A DNA stretch of 44,254 nucleotides from Candidatus Nomurabacteria bacterium (GCA_029288775.1 JARIGQ010000005.1:1-44254); one strand, 5' to 3'; shown: positions 8,082-15,898, numbered from the stretch's first letter. Numbers and translations are program-made. Notes: generated by a model not told the origin, from the letters alone.

Positions 8082-9062
8082 ATGGAACAACCAGGTAACT
8101 TGGTCGCAATTGGCGATACCGTCATTGATGCCTTTATTAGACTTGAACATGCCCATGTACAAGAATCGGCAAAAGGGGCAGAACTCTGTATTCCGTACGG
8201 CGCAAAAGTGCCCTTTGAGGCGGTTACTGTCATCCCTGCCGTAGGAAATAGCGCAAATGCCGCCGTTTCCGCCGCACGCCTGGGCGTAGCAAGTGCGCTT
8301 GTCACGTTCTTAGGGACAGACGAGCACGGCAATGAATGTTTGGAACGACTCGCAACAGAGCGCGTAAGTACGCAATTTATTTCGCGTCAGAATCTACCAA
8401 CCAATTACCATTATGTGCTTTGGTATGGGGACGATCGCACCATTCTTATCAAACATTCGGCATTTGAAAGCAAGCTTCCAGATATTGGATCCCCTACCTG
8501 GGTGTACCTTTCTTCCCTTGGCGAACATGCGCGAGAGCTTCATTTTGAACTTGTCGAATATAAAAAAACACATCCAAATATCCATATTGCCTTTCAGCCT
8601 GGAACATTTCAGTTAGCCATGAAGCACGAACTCGCCGAACTCTACAAGATTACGGATGTCGTTTGCATGAATAAGGAGGAAGCTCAAGAACTTCTCAGTA
8701 GCGATGAACATGAAATCAAGCCTTTGCTTGATGGATTGGAGAGTATGGGACCAAGCACCATTATTATTACCGATGGCCATCAAGGCGCATACATGAAGCA
8801 CGACCACACGTACTTCAATATGCCTATTTATCCCGATATCGCTCCTCCGCTTGAACGCACAGGTGCAGGCGATGCTTTCTTTTCCACCTTTGTGGCCTAC
8901 TTATGCAAGGGATATGATGCAATTTACGCAATTAAACGTGCCCCTATTAATTCCATGAACGTGGTTCAACATATTGGCGCTCAAGAAGGACTTCTCACAG
9001 AAGAAGCGGTAGAAAACTATCTCAAAAAAGCACCCGCAGAATACGATTTGAGAATACTCTAA
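8082..9062 (+). CDS. PfkB-family carbohydrate kinase
   Basis: Ribokinase/PfkB superfamily sugar kinase of 326 residues. The glycine-rich substrate region (GNSANAAVSAARLG) and the C-terminal signature RTGAGDAFFSTF, with the catalytic Asp in GAGD, are clear. The substrate cannot be decided from motifs. Because it is divergent from fba and no classic PfkA is in the window, a fructose-6-phosphate kinase role is possible but inferred only. The start is set by TACAAT ending exactly 6 nt before ATG. It is the only plus-strand gene in the carbon-metabolism block. Confidence 0.9.
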   Translation: MEQPGNLVAIGDTVIDAFIRLEHAHVQESAKGAELCIPYGAKVPFEAVTVIPAVGNSANAAVSAARLGVASALVTFLGTDEHGNECLERLATERVSTQFISRQNLPTNYHYVLWYGDDRTILIKHSAFESKLPDIGSPTWVYLSSLGEHARELHFELVEYKKTHPNIHIAFQPGTFQLAMKHELAELYKITDVVCMNKEEAQELLSSDEHEIKPLLDGLESMGPSTIIITDGHQGAYMKHDHTYFNMPIYPDIAPPLERTGAGDAFFSTFVAYLCKGYDAIYAIKRAPINSMNVVQHIGAQEGLLTEEAVENYLKKAPAEYDLRIL

Positions 9063-9085
9063 TTAGTGTTGTTCTTACAAGGAAT

Positions 9086-10072
9086 CTAGCTTACTGCGCT
9101 CTTTATTTTTTCTACTATGTGCTTGGCGCTCAATCCGTACTCATCGTAAAGCTCGGACGGCTTCCCTGATTGACCAAAGCGATCTTCAACGCCAATACGA
9201 ACTATTTTCTTAGGCAAATGTTCGCTCAAATATTCGGAAACCGCGCTTCCCAACCCTCCGCTCGCCTGCGCTTCTTCCAAAGTAACAACTGCGCGCTGTT
9301 CCTTTGCGAAACGCAAGAGAAACCCCGTATCAAGCGGCTTTATCTGTGGCATATTCACAACAGTTACACCAATATTTTCCTTTTCCAATTCTTTGGCAGC
9401 TTTCAAGGCTTCATACAGAATAGGCCCGCATGCAATAAGACCCACAGAAATCGCAAACTCGCCCCCATATTTGTGTTTTGGAACATGCACAATGTATGCC
9501 TTGCCCCCTTTCCATTCATAATCATCTGGCAACATGAGTGGTGTCTTCTCTCGCGTGAGACGCAGGTAGGCCGGTTTGTTTGTTGAAGCAATGTGTTTGG
9601 TAATTTCTCGAGCTTCAATTGCATCACACGGCACATACACTTCCATATTCGGAATACTTCGCATGATTGCCACATCTTCAAGTGCTTGATGGGTTGCTCC
9701 ATCAGGCCCGACAGACACTCCGGCGTGCGCTCCTATAATTTTTACTGGTTGATTGTTATAGGCAATTGTCGTCCTGATCTGCTCCCAGTTACGACCCGGA
9801 GAAAACATCGCATACGAAGCCATGAATGGAATATAGCCCATCGCAGCCATACCGGAAGCAAGACCAGACATTGCCTGCTCGGTGATTCCCACCTCAAAAA
9901 AGCGATTGGGGTATTTTTCCCGAAATCCATCCATGCGTACACTTTCTGTAAGATCAGCACAAAGCGCAACGATATTTCCTCGTTCATCGGAGGCATGCAC
10001 AAGACCCTCTCCAAAACCATCTCGAGTTGGTCGTTCTTCTTCTTTGATTGTAAATAATGTTGGTCGTAGCAT
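9086..10072 (-). CDS. Transketolase, C-terminal subunit
   Basis: Carries the pyrimidine-binding and C-terminal domains of transketolase (328 aa); the cofactor thiamine diphosphate is bound between this chain and the N-terminal subunit. Motifs seen: GITEQAMSGLASGMA and HAGVSVGPDGATHQALEDVA, then the C-terminal domain (EEAQASGGLGSAVSEYL). Its ATG lies three bases after the tktN stop, so the two subunits are made from one mRNA. A split transketolase is known from archaea and several bacterial groups. A transketolase-like enzyme of different substrate cannot be excluded. Confidence 0.92.
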   Translation of the reverse strand: MLRPTLFTIKEEERPTRDGFGEGLVHASDERGNIVALCADLTESVRMDGFREKYPNRFFEVGITEQAMSGLASGMAAMGYIPFMASYAMFSPGRNWEQIRTTIAYNNQPVKIIGAHAGVSVGPDGATHQALEDVAIMRSIPNMEVYVPCDAIEAREITKHIASTNKPAYLRLTREKTPLMLPDDYEWKGGKAYIVHVPKHKYGGEFAISVGLIACGPILYEALKAAKELEKENIGVTVVNMPQIKPLDTGFLLRFAKEQRAVVTLEEAQASGGLGSAVSEYLSEHLPKKIVRIGVEDRFGQSGKPSELYDEYGLSAKHIVEKIKSAVS

Positions 10073-10075
10073 AAC

Positions 10076-10942
10076 TTAGGCTTCTCCATGGAGCACTTTA
10101 CCTTTAAGTGTGCGCAGCTCCCGCAATGCTTTTCTTCCTTCTTCCTCACTTGGAGATTTGCCATGCCAACGGTAATCACCTTCAAAGGCAGTTACACCCT
10201 TTCCTGGAATAGTATGGGCAATAATGACTGTTGGTTTATCGAGAGAACTTTTTGCTGCACCGATAGCCCGCACAATATCGCGAAAATCATGTCCGTCGAT
10301 TTCAATTACATGAAAATTGAAAGCCTCCATTTTCTCCTTAAGAGATTCAAGCGGGAGCACATCTTCGGTGTATCCATCGATTTGAATGGTATTACGATCA
10401 ATGATCGGAATCACTTTGGTGAGACGATACTTATTCAAAAGGAGAAACGACTCCCACACCTGGCCTTCATTTATTTCCCCATCGCCCATAATGCAATAAA
10501 AGTAACGATCCGGCTTATGACCTTCTAATCTGTCCATAAGCGCCATACCGACGGCTTGGGAAAGACCACACCCCAGAGGTCCCGATGAGGTCTCAAGGCC
10601 TGGTAATGACTCACGATGAGGATGTCCTTGTAGACGTGAACCAAATCGACGAAGCGTCTTTAATTCTGAGATAGAAAAATAGCCTGCATGCGCCATGGTC
10701 GCGTACAAAACAGGCACAATGTGACCATTAGAAAGAATCACGCGGTCACGCTGCACCCATTCCGGATGTCGCGGATTATGATTAAGCACTCGAAAATAAA
10801 GCGCGGTAAAAATATCAGCCATACCAAGTGGCCCGGCGGTATGTCCCGATCCGGCTTCTACAAGCATCTTCACGATACTTTCTCGTATATCTTCGGCACG
10901 CAGAGTAAGCGCTTTTACTTCAACATCAGTAAGCGAGTGCAT
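10076..10942 (-). CDS. Transketolase, N-terminal (TPP-binding) subunit
   Basis: 288 residues covering the thiamine-diphosphate pyrophosphate-binding half. The motif GDGEINEGQVWES...NRNT-like (here IIDRNTIQIDG) binds Mg-TPP. Other family stretches are GHTAGPLGMADI, QGHPHRESLPGLETSSGPLG and HTIPGKGV. With the downstream subunit it should transfer two-carbon units in the non-oxidative pentose phosphate pathway. TATACT ends exactly 6 nt before ATG, so the transcript is probably leaderless. Confidence 0.93.
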   Translation of the reverse strand: MHSLTDVEVKALTLRAEDIRESIVKMLVEAGSGHTAGPLGMADIFTALYFRVLNHNPRHPEWVQRDRVILSNGHIVPVLYATMAHAGYFSISELKTLRRFGSRLQGHPHRESLPGLETSSGPLGCGLSQAVGMALMDRLEGHKPDRYFYCIMGDGEINEGQVWESFLLLNKYRLTKVIPIIDRNTIQIDGYTEDVLPLESLKEKMEAFNFHVIEIDGHDFRDIVRAIGAAKSSLDKPTVIIAHTIPGKGVTAFEGDYRWHGKSPSEEEGRKALRELRTLKGKVLHGEA

Positions 10943-10948
10943 GAAGAT

Positions 10949-10954
10949 AGTATA
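10949..10954 (-). promoter_or_regulatory. tktN -10 box, leaderless promoter
   Basis: TATACT ends 6 nt before ATG 10942. It lies in the 49-nt gap behind rpe, so the transketolase genes have their own promoter. Confidence 0.65.
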
Positions 10955-10991
10955 TAGTCACTCACCTCTAGTTACCAGTAAGATACAAACA

Positions 10992-11654
10992 CTATATAGT
11001 AACTTCTACTTGTGATAATCGTCCAATTGCCCCGCTTGGATCTTCGCCGTTGAAAATATAGGAACCTGACACTATCGTTTCAGCACCTGCACTCACGACT
11101 TGCGCTGCGGTTTCAGGTATCATGCCACCGTCCACTTGCACCCTCATATCTCCAAACTGCTGTTTAAGCTGTCGAACACGTTCAACGGCACCTCCATCGA
11201 ATTCCTGTCCCTGCTCTCCCACTTTTTGAATGCCCATAACCTGAATATAGACTTTATCGTATAAGCTCCGTGCCTTGCGCACCATATCAGCATGTACTTC
11301 CACCGTTTTATCATTGGAAATAGCAATACCCAAGCCTACTCGGCGCTGTGATACCAGGGAAACAAGCTCATCCATATCTGCTTCTGTCATCGCATCCACG
11401 TGGGCAACCACACATGTAGCACCAATCATGATTGCTCGCATGACATACAACTTCCAATCAACAGTCATAATATCGAACTCATACGAAAACGAAGAAGGAA
11501 GAGTTTCGTTCCCTTGAGGAAGCCAAGTCTTTTCACGTCCAAAGACTCCATCACATAAATCAATTTGTATATGGGGAGTTAAACCTTCCACCCGCGTAAG
11601 CTTTTCAATAATTTCTTCAAACGTATGTGGCAAAATTGCGGGAGTAATGGTCAT
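10992..11654 (-). CDS. rpe: Ribulose-phosphate 3-epimerase, divergent
   Basis: Interconverts ribulose 5-phosphate and xylulose 5-phosphate. 220 residues, TIM-barrel, with the family's metal-site strands (IQIDLCDGVFG; VVAHVDAM; VQVDGGMIPETA) and a phosphate-binding end (GAETIVSGSYIF). Two usual residues differ: the first-strand Ser of the SIL motif is Ala (TPAILP), and the His of the HxDxMDG motif is Gln (IQIDLCDG). The distal His and both Asp remain. The start overlaps the rpiB stop as TAACATG, so the two are coupled. It is best read as a divergent Rpe; another sugar-phosphate epimerase is possible. Confidence 0.82.
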   Translation of the reverse strand: MTITPAILPHTFEEIIEKLTRVEGLTPHIQIDLCDGVFGREKTWLPQGNETLPSSFSYEFDIMTVDWKLYVMRAIMIGATCVVAHVDAMTEADMDELVSLVSQRRVGLGIAISNDKTVEVHADMVRKARSLYDKVYIQVMGIQKVGEQGQEFDGGAVERVRQLKQQFGDMRVQVDGGMIPETAAQVVSAGAETIVSGSYIFNGEDPSGAIGRLSQVEVTI

Positions 11655-11655
11655 G

Positions 11656-12120
11656 TTACTGGGAGCTTACCTCTTCAATTTGAATAATCCGATCCACATG
11701 TCGCTCCGCATGAGAAAAAGAAGTAGTGAGAAAGAGGTCGACAGCCTGCTTAGCCTCATTTTCCGTAACAAACCGCGCCCCGATCGAAAGCACATTGGTG
11801 TCATTATGTTCGCGTGAGACTTTGATCACATCAAGCGGACCACCTGCATACACAACAGCTCGCACATGAGCAAAGCGGTTGGCAACAATTGCTTCTCCGA
11901 CCCCTGAGCCTCCAAAAATAATTGCAAGCGATGGATCGTGTTGTGCATCATACTGAACCTTTTCAGCTGCACGAGCCATATAATGAGGATAATCATCCCC
12001 TTCCTCTAAAGTGAGCGCGCCGCAATCATACACTTCATATTCAGCCTTTTCTTCCAAATAAGTCTTAATAGCTTCCTTTAATTCGAAGCCTGCGTGGTCG
12101 GTTGCAAGATAGATAGTCAT
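11656..12120 (-). CDS. rpiB: Ribose-5-phosphate isomerase B
   Basis: Interconverts ribose 5-phosphate and ribulose 5-phosphate. 154 residues with the family N-terminus (ATDHAGFELKEAI), YDCGA, and the phosphate/anion loop GGSGVGEAIVANR. The catalytic Cys of the E. coli enzyme is absent; the loop instead has a Glu at the position used as base in the Mycobacterium tuberculosis enzyme (GGSGxGE). A C-terminal histidine pair (SHAERHVDRI) matches substrate ring-opening residues. TATACT ends exactly 6 nt before ATG. It is the first gene of an rpiB-rpe operon. Confidence 0.92.
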   Translation of the reverse strand: MTIYLATDHAGFELKEAIKTYLEEKAEYEVYDCGALTLEEGDDYPHYMARAAEKVQYDAQHDPSLAIIFGGSGVGEAIVANRFAHVRAVVYAGGPLDVIKVSREHNDTNVLSIGARFVTENEAKQAVDLFLTTSFSHAERHVDRIIQIEEVSSQ

Positions 12121-12126
12121 AATATG

Positions 12127-12132
12127 AGTATA
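12127..12132 (-). promoter_or_regulatory. rpiB -10 box, leaderless promoter
   Basis: TATACT ends 6 nt before ATG 12120; no Shine-Dalgarno is present. Confidence 0.65.
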
Positions 12133-12172
12133 TAGTATTCCGAAAGAGCAGAAAATAGTTCAGATGCGCGGC

Positions 12173-12233
12173 GGAAAGGAATTTTATGAAGAGACATACC
12201 CAAAACGTACGGTAACGAGTAACATTCCTTTCC
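12173..12233. repeat. Inverted repeat between gap and rpiB
   Basis: GGAAAGGAAT (12173-12182) and ATTCCTTTCC (12224-12233) form a perfect 10-bp inverted repeat around a 41-nt interior, downstream of gap and upstream of the rpiB -10 box. There is no T-run, so a normal terminator is not obvious; it may be a regulatory hairpin or mRNA 3' end structure. Confidence 0.4.
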
Positions 12234-12248
12234 AACAAAGCAGATGGG

Positions 12249-13319
12249 TTATTTTATGCTCTTTCCTGCCTTAGCTACATGCTCCACAAGTGTATGTGTA
12301 TATCCCATTTCATTGTCATACCATGCCATGATCTTCACCAAATTCCCTCCTACAACACGCGTCATCTTAAGGTCAGCAATGGATGCAAATGGAAGTCCAA
12401 TAACATCGCTTGATACAAGTTCTTCTTCTGTCGCCTGGAAAATACCTTCCCAGCGTGCATCCTCCGATGCCTTCTTTAAGATATTATTTACTTCTTCGGC
12501 AGTTGTCGGTCGCTTAGAGATAAACGTAATATCTGCAATCGATCCAGCAGGAGTAGGCACGCGAATAGAAATACCATCAAACAATCCTTCCAGTGAGGTA
12601 AAAGCTTTCGTTACAGCAATAGCAGCCCCGGTAGATGATGGTACGATATTTTGTGCTGCTGCGCGACCTTCACGGAAATCCTTTTTATTTGGACCATCAA
12701 CGATAGACTGCGAAGCGGTATATGAGTGCACCGTATTAAGAATTGCTTTTTCGATACCGATAGATTCATCCATAATCGCAATTACTGGGGATGAAGCGTT
12801 CGTTGTACAGGAAGCGTTGGAGGTCACCTGGCATGTTCCAAACTTTTCCTCATTTACTCCAAGTAAAATGGTCTCTCCCTTTACCGAAGCGTCTTCCCCT
12901 GTTTTTGCAGGCGCAGAAATCACTACTGCTTTCGCTCCGCCTTTTAAGTGAGCAGAAGCTTTATCGTACGCGGTAAACAATCCTGTAGACTCAACCACCA
13001 CATCTACGTCCAAGCTTCCCCATGGAATGACAGCGGGATCCTTTTCTTGGAACACGCGCACCTTTGCTTCATGAGATCCTGTTGTGAGCAAATACTGTTC
13101 AGATTTTCCCTCGGCTCCTGCTTCATGTATTTCGGCTGTCACATCAAACGAAGATACTTTGTACACCGTGTCATATTGAAGCAAGTAAGCAAGATTATGA
13201 ATATCACCAAGATCATTTACCGCCACTACTTCCATATCATCACGTGCGGAAGCGACTTTGAAAAAAGCTCTACCAATACGCCCAAAACCATTAATGCCTA
13301 TGCGAAGTTTTTTGTCCAT
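12249..13319 (-). CDS. gap: Glyceraldehyde-3-phosphate dehydrogenase
   Basis: Glycolytic NAD(P)-dependent oxidation and phosphorylation of glyceraldehyde 3-phosphate. 356 residues, slightly longer than the usual 330-340. N-terminal Rossmann motif (INGFGRIGRAFFK), catalytic Cys (SNASCTTN), TGAAIAVTKA and the C-terminal WYDNEMGYTHTLVEH are all present. TAAACT ends exactly 6 nt before ATG, predicting a leaderless mRNA. It is followed on the same strand by rpiB-rpe and the transketolase pair, making a glycolysis/pentose phosphate block. Confidence 0.97.
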   Translation of the reverse strand: MDKKLRIGINGFGRIGRAFFKVASARDDMEVVAVNDLGDIHNLAYLLQYDTVYKVSSFDVTAEIHEAGAEGKSEQYLLTTGSHEAKVRVFQEKDPAVIPWGSLDVDVVVESTGLFTAYDKASAHLKGGAKAVVISAPAKTGEDASVKGETILLGVNEEKFGTCQVTSNASCTTNASSPVIAIMDESIGIEKAILNTVHSYTASQSIVDGPNKKDFREGRAAAQNIVPSSTGAAIAVTKAFTSLEGLFDGISIRVPTPAGSIADITFISKRPTTAEEVNNILKKASEDARWEGIFQATEEELVSSDVIGLPFASIADLKMTRVVGGNLVKIMAWYDNEMGYTHTLVEHVAKAGKSIK

Positions 13320-13325
13320 AAAGCT

Positions 13326-13331
13326 AGTTTA
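13326..13331 (-). promoter_or_regulatory. gap -10 box, leaderless promoter
   Basis: TAAACT ends 6 nt before ATG 13319. No convincing -35 is seen. Confidence 0.55.
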
Positions 13332-13380
13332 GCGTTGATAGTTGTTAGTTACTAGTGGAAAGCTAAAAATTATAACCTAA

Positions 13381-13408
13381 TTGCAAAAAGAACCGATCAG
13401 AGTAGAAT
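13381..13408 (+). promoter_or_regulatory. Cupin-gene promoter (TTGCAA-16-TAGAAT)
   Basis: The -35 TTGCAA (13381-13386) and -10 TAGAAT (13403-13408) give a leader of about 30 nt that carries AAAGGG 5 nt before the start codon. Confidence 0.6.
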
Positions 13409-13444
13409 TGCATTTGTTTATGCACATTAACCGAAAGGGCTCTC

Positions 13445-13804
13445 ATGGAAATAGTTTCGTATGCAGATGGGGAGATGGCACAAGTTGTGCCAGGGTTTGA
13501 AATACTTGAGATTTCCGTACCCTCACAATACCTGAGTGTTGCCCGCATCAAGATGACCAAGCTGGACCTTCCTCGTTATCCAGCCCAAGACTTTTCTTCT
13601 TTGGATTCGGACATGGTCGTCACCGTACTTTCCGGCACCATCTTCTACTGCAGTATAAAAATGGACAGAAAACTTCCACTAAGCAGCGGAGACACTCTCT
13701 TTATTCCCCGGAAGCACAGCTATTACTGGCTGATAGAAACCGCGACTGTTGTTCTCCTTGCAATTAACAATCCGCCCTTTAACCCCGAAGAGCGCACGAT
13801 CTGA
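13445..13804 (+). CDS. Small cupin-like protein
   Basis: 119 residues with the profile of a single-domain cupin (double-stranded beta-helix): alternating beta strands, a conserved-looking LSGDTLFIPRKHSYYWL segment corresponding to cupin motif 2, and a hydrophobic end. The usual metal-binding His/Glu set of cupin motif 1 is not evident, so enzyme activity is doubtful. AAAGGG lies 5 nt before ATG. It has its own promoter and terminator and is one of the Shine-Dalgarno cassettes. Its function is unknown. Confidence 0.7.
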   Translation: MEIVSYADGEMAQVVPGFEILEISVPSQYLSVARIKMTKLDLPRYPAQDFSSLDSDMVVTVLSGTIFYCSIKMDRKLPLSSGDTLFIPRKHSYYWLIETATVVLLAINNPPFNPEERTI

Positions 13805-13820
13805 CTATCACAAACCCCTC

Positions 13821-13847
13821 CGCGGCCGAAAGCCGCGTTTTCTTTTT
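13821..13847 (+). terminator. Terminator of cupin cassette
   Basis: Stem CGCGGC / GCCGCG with a CGAAA loop, followed by a TTTTCTTTTT run. Confidence 0.85.
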
Positions 13848-13872
13848 AAGACATACCAAATAGTACATTTTA

Positions 13873-13881
13873 TGTTAGAAT
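13873..13881 (+). promoter_or_regulatory. tRNA-Trp extended -10 promoter
   Basis: TGTTAGAAT (TGn plus TAGAAT) ends 10 nt before the mature tRNA 5' end. A clear -35 is missing, as expected for an extended -10 promoter. Confidence 0.6.
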
Positions 13882-13891
13882 CGTTTGACAC

Positions 13892-13965
13892 GGGCCTATA
13901 GTTTAGTGGTAGAACAACGGCCTCCAAATCCGTTGGTCGAGGTTCGATTCCTCGTGGGCCCGCCA
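13892..13965 (+). tRNA. tRNA-Trp (CCA anticodon)
   Basis: 74 nt with a full cloverleaf: acceptor GGGCCTA / TGGGCCC, D stem GTTT / GAAC, T arm CGAGG-TTCGATT-CCTCG, discriminator G73 and an encoded CCA end. The anticodon loop CTCCAAA carries CCA, reading UGG. G73 is the identity base of bacterial tRNA-Trp. The variable loop has four bases. The last anticodon-stem pair (31-39) is a C-T mismatch, which is unusual. Confidence 0.96.
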
Positions 13966-13969
13966 AAGC

Positions 13970-13996
13970 AAAAACCGCGCAGATGCGCGGTTTTTG
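13970..13996. terminator. Terminator between tRNA-Trp and rpmG
   Basis: AAAACCGCGC / GCGCGGTTTT hairpin with an AGAT loop. It has T-runs on both strands, so it can serve the tRNA transcript and converging rpmG. Confidence 0.85.
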
Positions 13997-14006
13997 CTTA
14001 TCCATA

Positions 14007-14168
14007 CTACTTCTTCGTTTCCTTGAAGGTTATATGCTTGCGTAACTTCTTAGAATATTTCTTGAGCTCGATCTTGCGAGTAACTAACTTCTTGTTCTTT
14101 GAAGTCCAGTAGACTTCGCCGGTCTCCTTGTTTTTGAGCTGGATGAGATTATCCTGTCCTTTTGCCAT
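14007..14168 (-). CDS. rpmG: 50S ribosomal protein bL33
   Basis: A 53-residue protein too short for the ORF track. It begins MAKGQDNLIQLKNKETGEVYW and ends with KYSKKLRKHITFKETKK, matching bL33. It is the cysteine-free form, so no zinc ribbon is expected. The start follows a good promoter, TTGCGT-17-TATAAT, whose -10 ends 11 nt upstream, and there is no Shine-Dalgarno. The gene ends at the bidirectional terminator shared with tRNA-Trp. Confidence 0.95.
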   Translation of the reverse strand: MAKGQDNLIQLKNKETGEVYWTSKNKKLVTRKIELKKYSKKLRKHITFKETKK

Positions 14169-14177
14169 AGTTTTGGA

Positions 14178-14206
14178 ATTATACAGTATTTTGGCGCTTT
14201 ACGCAA
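14178..14206 (-). promoter_or_regulatory. rpmG promoter (TTGCGT-17-TATAAT)
   Basis: The -35 TTGCGT (RC of 14201-14206) and -10 TATAAT (RC of 14178-14183) are 17 bp apart. The predicted leader is about 4-5 nt. Confidence 0.75.
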
Positions 14207-14213
14207 CTTCCCT

Positions 14214-15527
14214 TTAGGCCAGTTTTCCTTGGAAATAGGAAGACAAATCAGCGATCGCAATACGTTCCTGCTGCATCGTATCTCGGTCTCGCACTGTCAC
14301 CGCCTGATCCGTCAGCGTATCGAAATCAACCGTCACGCAGTATGGCGTACCGATTTCATCCTGACGACGATAGCGCTTACCGATGGACTGCGTCTCGTCG
14401 TACGAAACGCGAGCAATTCTACGAAGCGTATTTGCTATATCGCGTGCAGGCTTTGCAAGCTCATCTTTTTTGGAAAGAGGGAGCACGGCAACCTGAATAG
14501 GTGCAACAGAAGGTTTAAAAGAAAGCACAGTGCGTATTTCTCCTTCTACATCTTCTTCGCGATACGCGCTTGTTAGCACGGCCAGAAGCGCTCGTTCCAC
14601 TCCAACAGAAGGCTCAATACAATGCGGAATAAAGCGTTCCTTGGTTTCCTCATCAAAATAGGAAAGATCAGTCTTCGAATACTCGCTATGTTGCTTGAGA
14701 TCAAAATCAGTTCGGTATGCAAGCCCAGCCAACTCCTTCTGTCCGATTGGAAAATCAAATTCAAAATCAATCGTACGCTTGGAATAATGCGCTCGGTCCC
14801 CATCCCCTATTTCAACCTCATGAATCTTCTCCTTAGGCAGCCCAATAGAGAGGAGCCACATATTAAATTGCTGACGAAGATGCTCAAACGCTTCTTCCCA
14901 TTTTGATGGATGACAGAAATATTCGATTTCCATTTGCTCAAGCTCGCGAAGACGAAATACGAAGTCCCGCGGAGCAATTTCATTTCGAAACGCCTTCCCT
15001 ATTTGTGCTAGTCCAAATGGAAGCTTGGGATGGAAACTATCCACCACATTTTTAAAGTTAACAAACATGCCTCCTGCCGTTTCGGGGCGAAGGTAAGAAA
15101 TAGACGTCGGGTCTTCCGTAGCTCCTACTTGCGTCTTAAACATCATATTAAACTGCCGCGCTTCCCCAAGCACGGTGCCATCATCCGGACAATGCTTTGC
15201 ACCATCAACAGTTTCAATATGATCGGCACGGAAGCGCTTATGACACTTTGGACATTCCACAAGCGGATCAGAAAATCCAGATACATGCCCAGAGGCTTCC
15301 CACGCACGTGGGTTCATAAGAATCGCCGCATCGATGCCATACATATCTTCCCTTGTAGTTACAAAATGCTGCCACCAGGACTGCTGAATGGCTTTTTTAA
15401 GTGCGACACCAAGCGGACCGTAGTCATAGGTTCCCGCAAGGCCTCCATAAATTTCTGAACCTGGGTAAATGAATCCCCGTCGCTTGCATAAACTCACGAT
15501 TTTCTCCATCAATTGCGTATCAGCCAT
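14214..15527 (-). CDS. glyS: Glycyl-tRNA synthetase (alpha2 type)
   Basis: Class II aminoacyl-tRNA synthetase of 437 residues, the single-chain dimeric type shared with archaea, eukaryotes and some bacteria rather than the alpha2beta2 bacterial form. Seen are GFIYPGSEIYGGLAGTYDYGPLG at the N-terminus (quoted in part), the FNMMF and YLRPETAGGMFVNF substrate stretches, motif 2 (AFRNEIAPRDFVFRLREL), motif 3 (PSVGVERALLAVL) and the C-terminal anticodon-binding domain. A Cys pair (CPKCHKRF) sits in the insertion. The promoter has an extended -10 (TGCTAGAAT) with TTTCAA 17 bp upstream, ending 9 nt before ATG. Confidence 0.97.
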   Translation of the reverse strand: MADTQLMEKIVSLCKRRGFIYPGSEIYGGLAGTYDYGPLGVALKKAIQQSWWQHFVTTREDMYGIDAAILMNPRAWEASGHVSGFSDPLVECPKCHKRFRADHIETVDGAKHCPDDGTVLGEARQFNMMFKTQVGATEDPTSISYLRPETAGGMFVNFKNVVDSFHPKLPFGLAQIGKAFRNEIAPRDFVFRLRELEQMEIEYFCHPSKWEEAFEHLRQQFNMWLLSIGLPKEKIHEVEIGDGDRAHYSKRTIDFEFDFPIGQKELAGLAYRTDFDLKQHSEYSKTDLSYFDEETKERFIPHCIEPSVGVERALLAVLTSAYREEDVEGEIRTVLSFKPSVAPIQVAVLPLSKKDELAKPARDIANTLRRIARVSYDETQSIGKRYRRQDEIGTPYCVTVDFDTLTDQAVTVRDRDTMQQERIAIADLSSYFQGKLA

Positions 15528-15536
15528 AGTTCTTCG

Positions 15537-15565
15537 ATTCTAGCAGGAAAGCCTCGCTATTGAAA
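15537..15565 (-). promoter_or_regulatory. glyS promoter (TTTCAA-17-TAGAAT)
   Basis: The -35 TTTCAA (RC of 15560-15565) and extended -10 TGCTAGAAT (hexamer RC of 15537-15542); the -10 ends 9 nt before the glyS ATG. It overlaps the end of the upstream small membrane gene. Confidence 0.6.
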
Positions 15566-15808
15566 CCACGTTGCCATACCGCTAAAGAAATTGAAAATGC
15601 CTCCTACAGAAAGAATGATGAGCAGTCCGAACATTCCCCACAAGAGATGACTTCGTCCATCGGTCTTCTTCTCTGGATTATTAAGGTCCACCACATACTT
15701 CGCTACTCCATAGAGAAAATAAAGAATAGAAATACCTACTGCCACCTGATACAGAGGCGTAAAGATTTCCGTCATTATTTTTGATAAAAGTTGATCACCT
15801 GAGTTCAT
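15557..15808 (-). CDS. Small two-helix pilin-like membrane protein
   Basis: 83 residues from ATG 15808 (the ORF-track GTG at 15844 lies in TATACT-rich promoter DNA). Two hydrophobic helices (about 15-33 and 54-75) flank a short charged loop (DLNNPEKKTDGR), then LLWGMFGLLIILSVGGIF. This matches the helix-loop-helix core with LWG...LF...S..GI found in three other proteins of this block. VirB2/TrbC-like pilins have the same topology, but homology is not proven. It is the smallest member, having no ectodomain tail. Confidence 0.72.
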   Translation of the reverse strand: MNSGDQLLSKIMTEIFTPLYQVAVGISILYFLYGVAKYVVDLNNPEKKTDGRSHLLWGMFGLLIILSVGGIFNFFSGMATWFQ

Positions 15809-15850
15809 AAGGAAAAATGAAAGAGTATAGAGTAAAGTATACACGAGAAA

Positions 15851-15882
15851 ACAAAAGCCGCCTTACAGAGGGCGGCTTTTGT
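15851..15882. terminator. Terminator behind pilin-like gene
   Basis: ACAAAAGCCGCC / GGCGGCTTTTGT stem with an 8-nt loop, T-rich on both sides. It ends the 15899-16321 transcript. Confidence 0.85.
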
Positions 15883-15898
15883 GTATATGAAAGAAAGC

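Noticed and set aside
12244-12951. Long plus-strand ORF (235 aa) opposite gap
   Set aside because: It is the antisense shadow of a clear GAPDH with all motifs; the translation has no recognisable domain.
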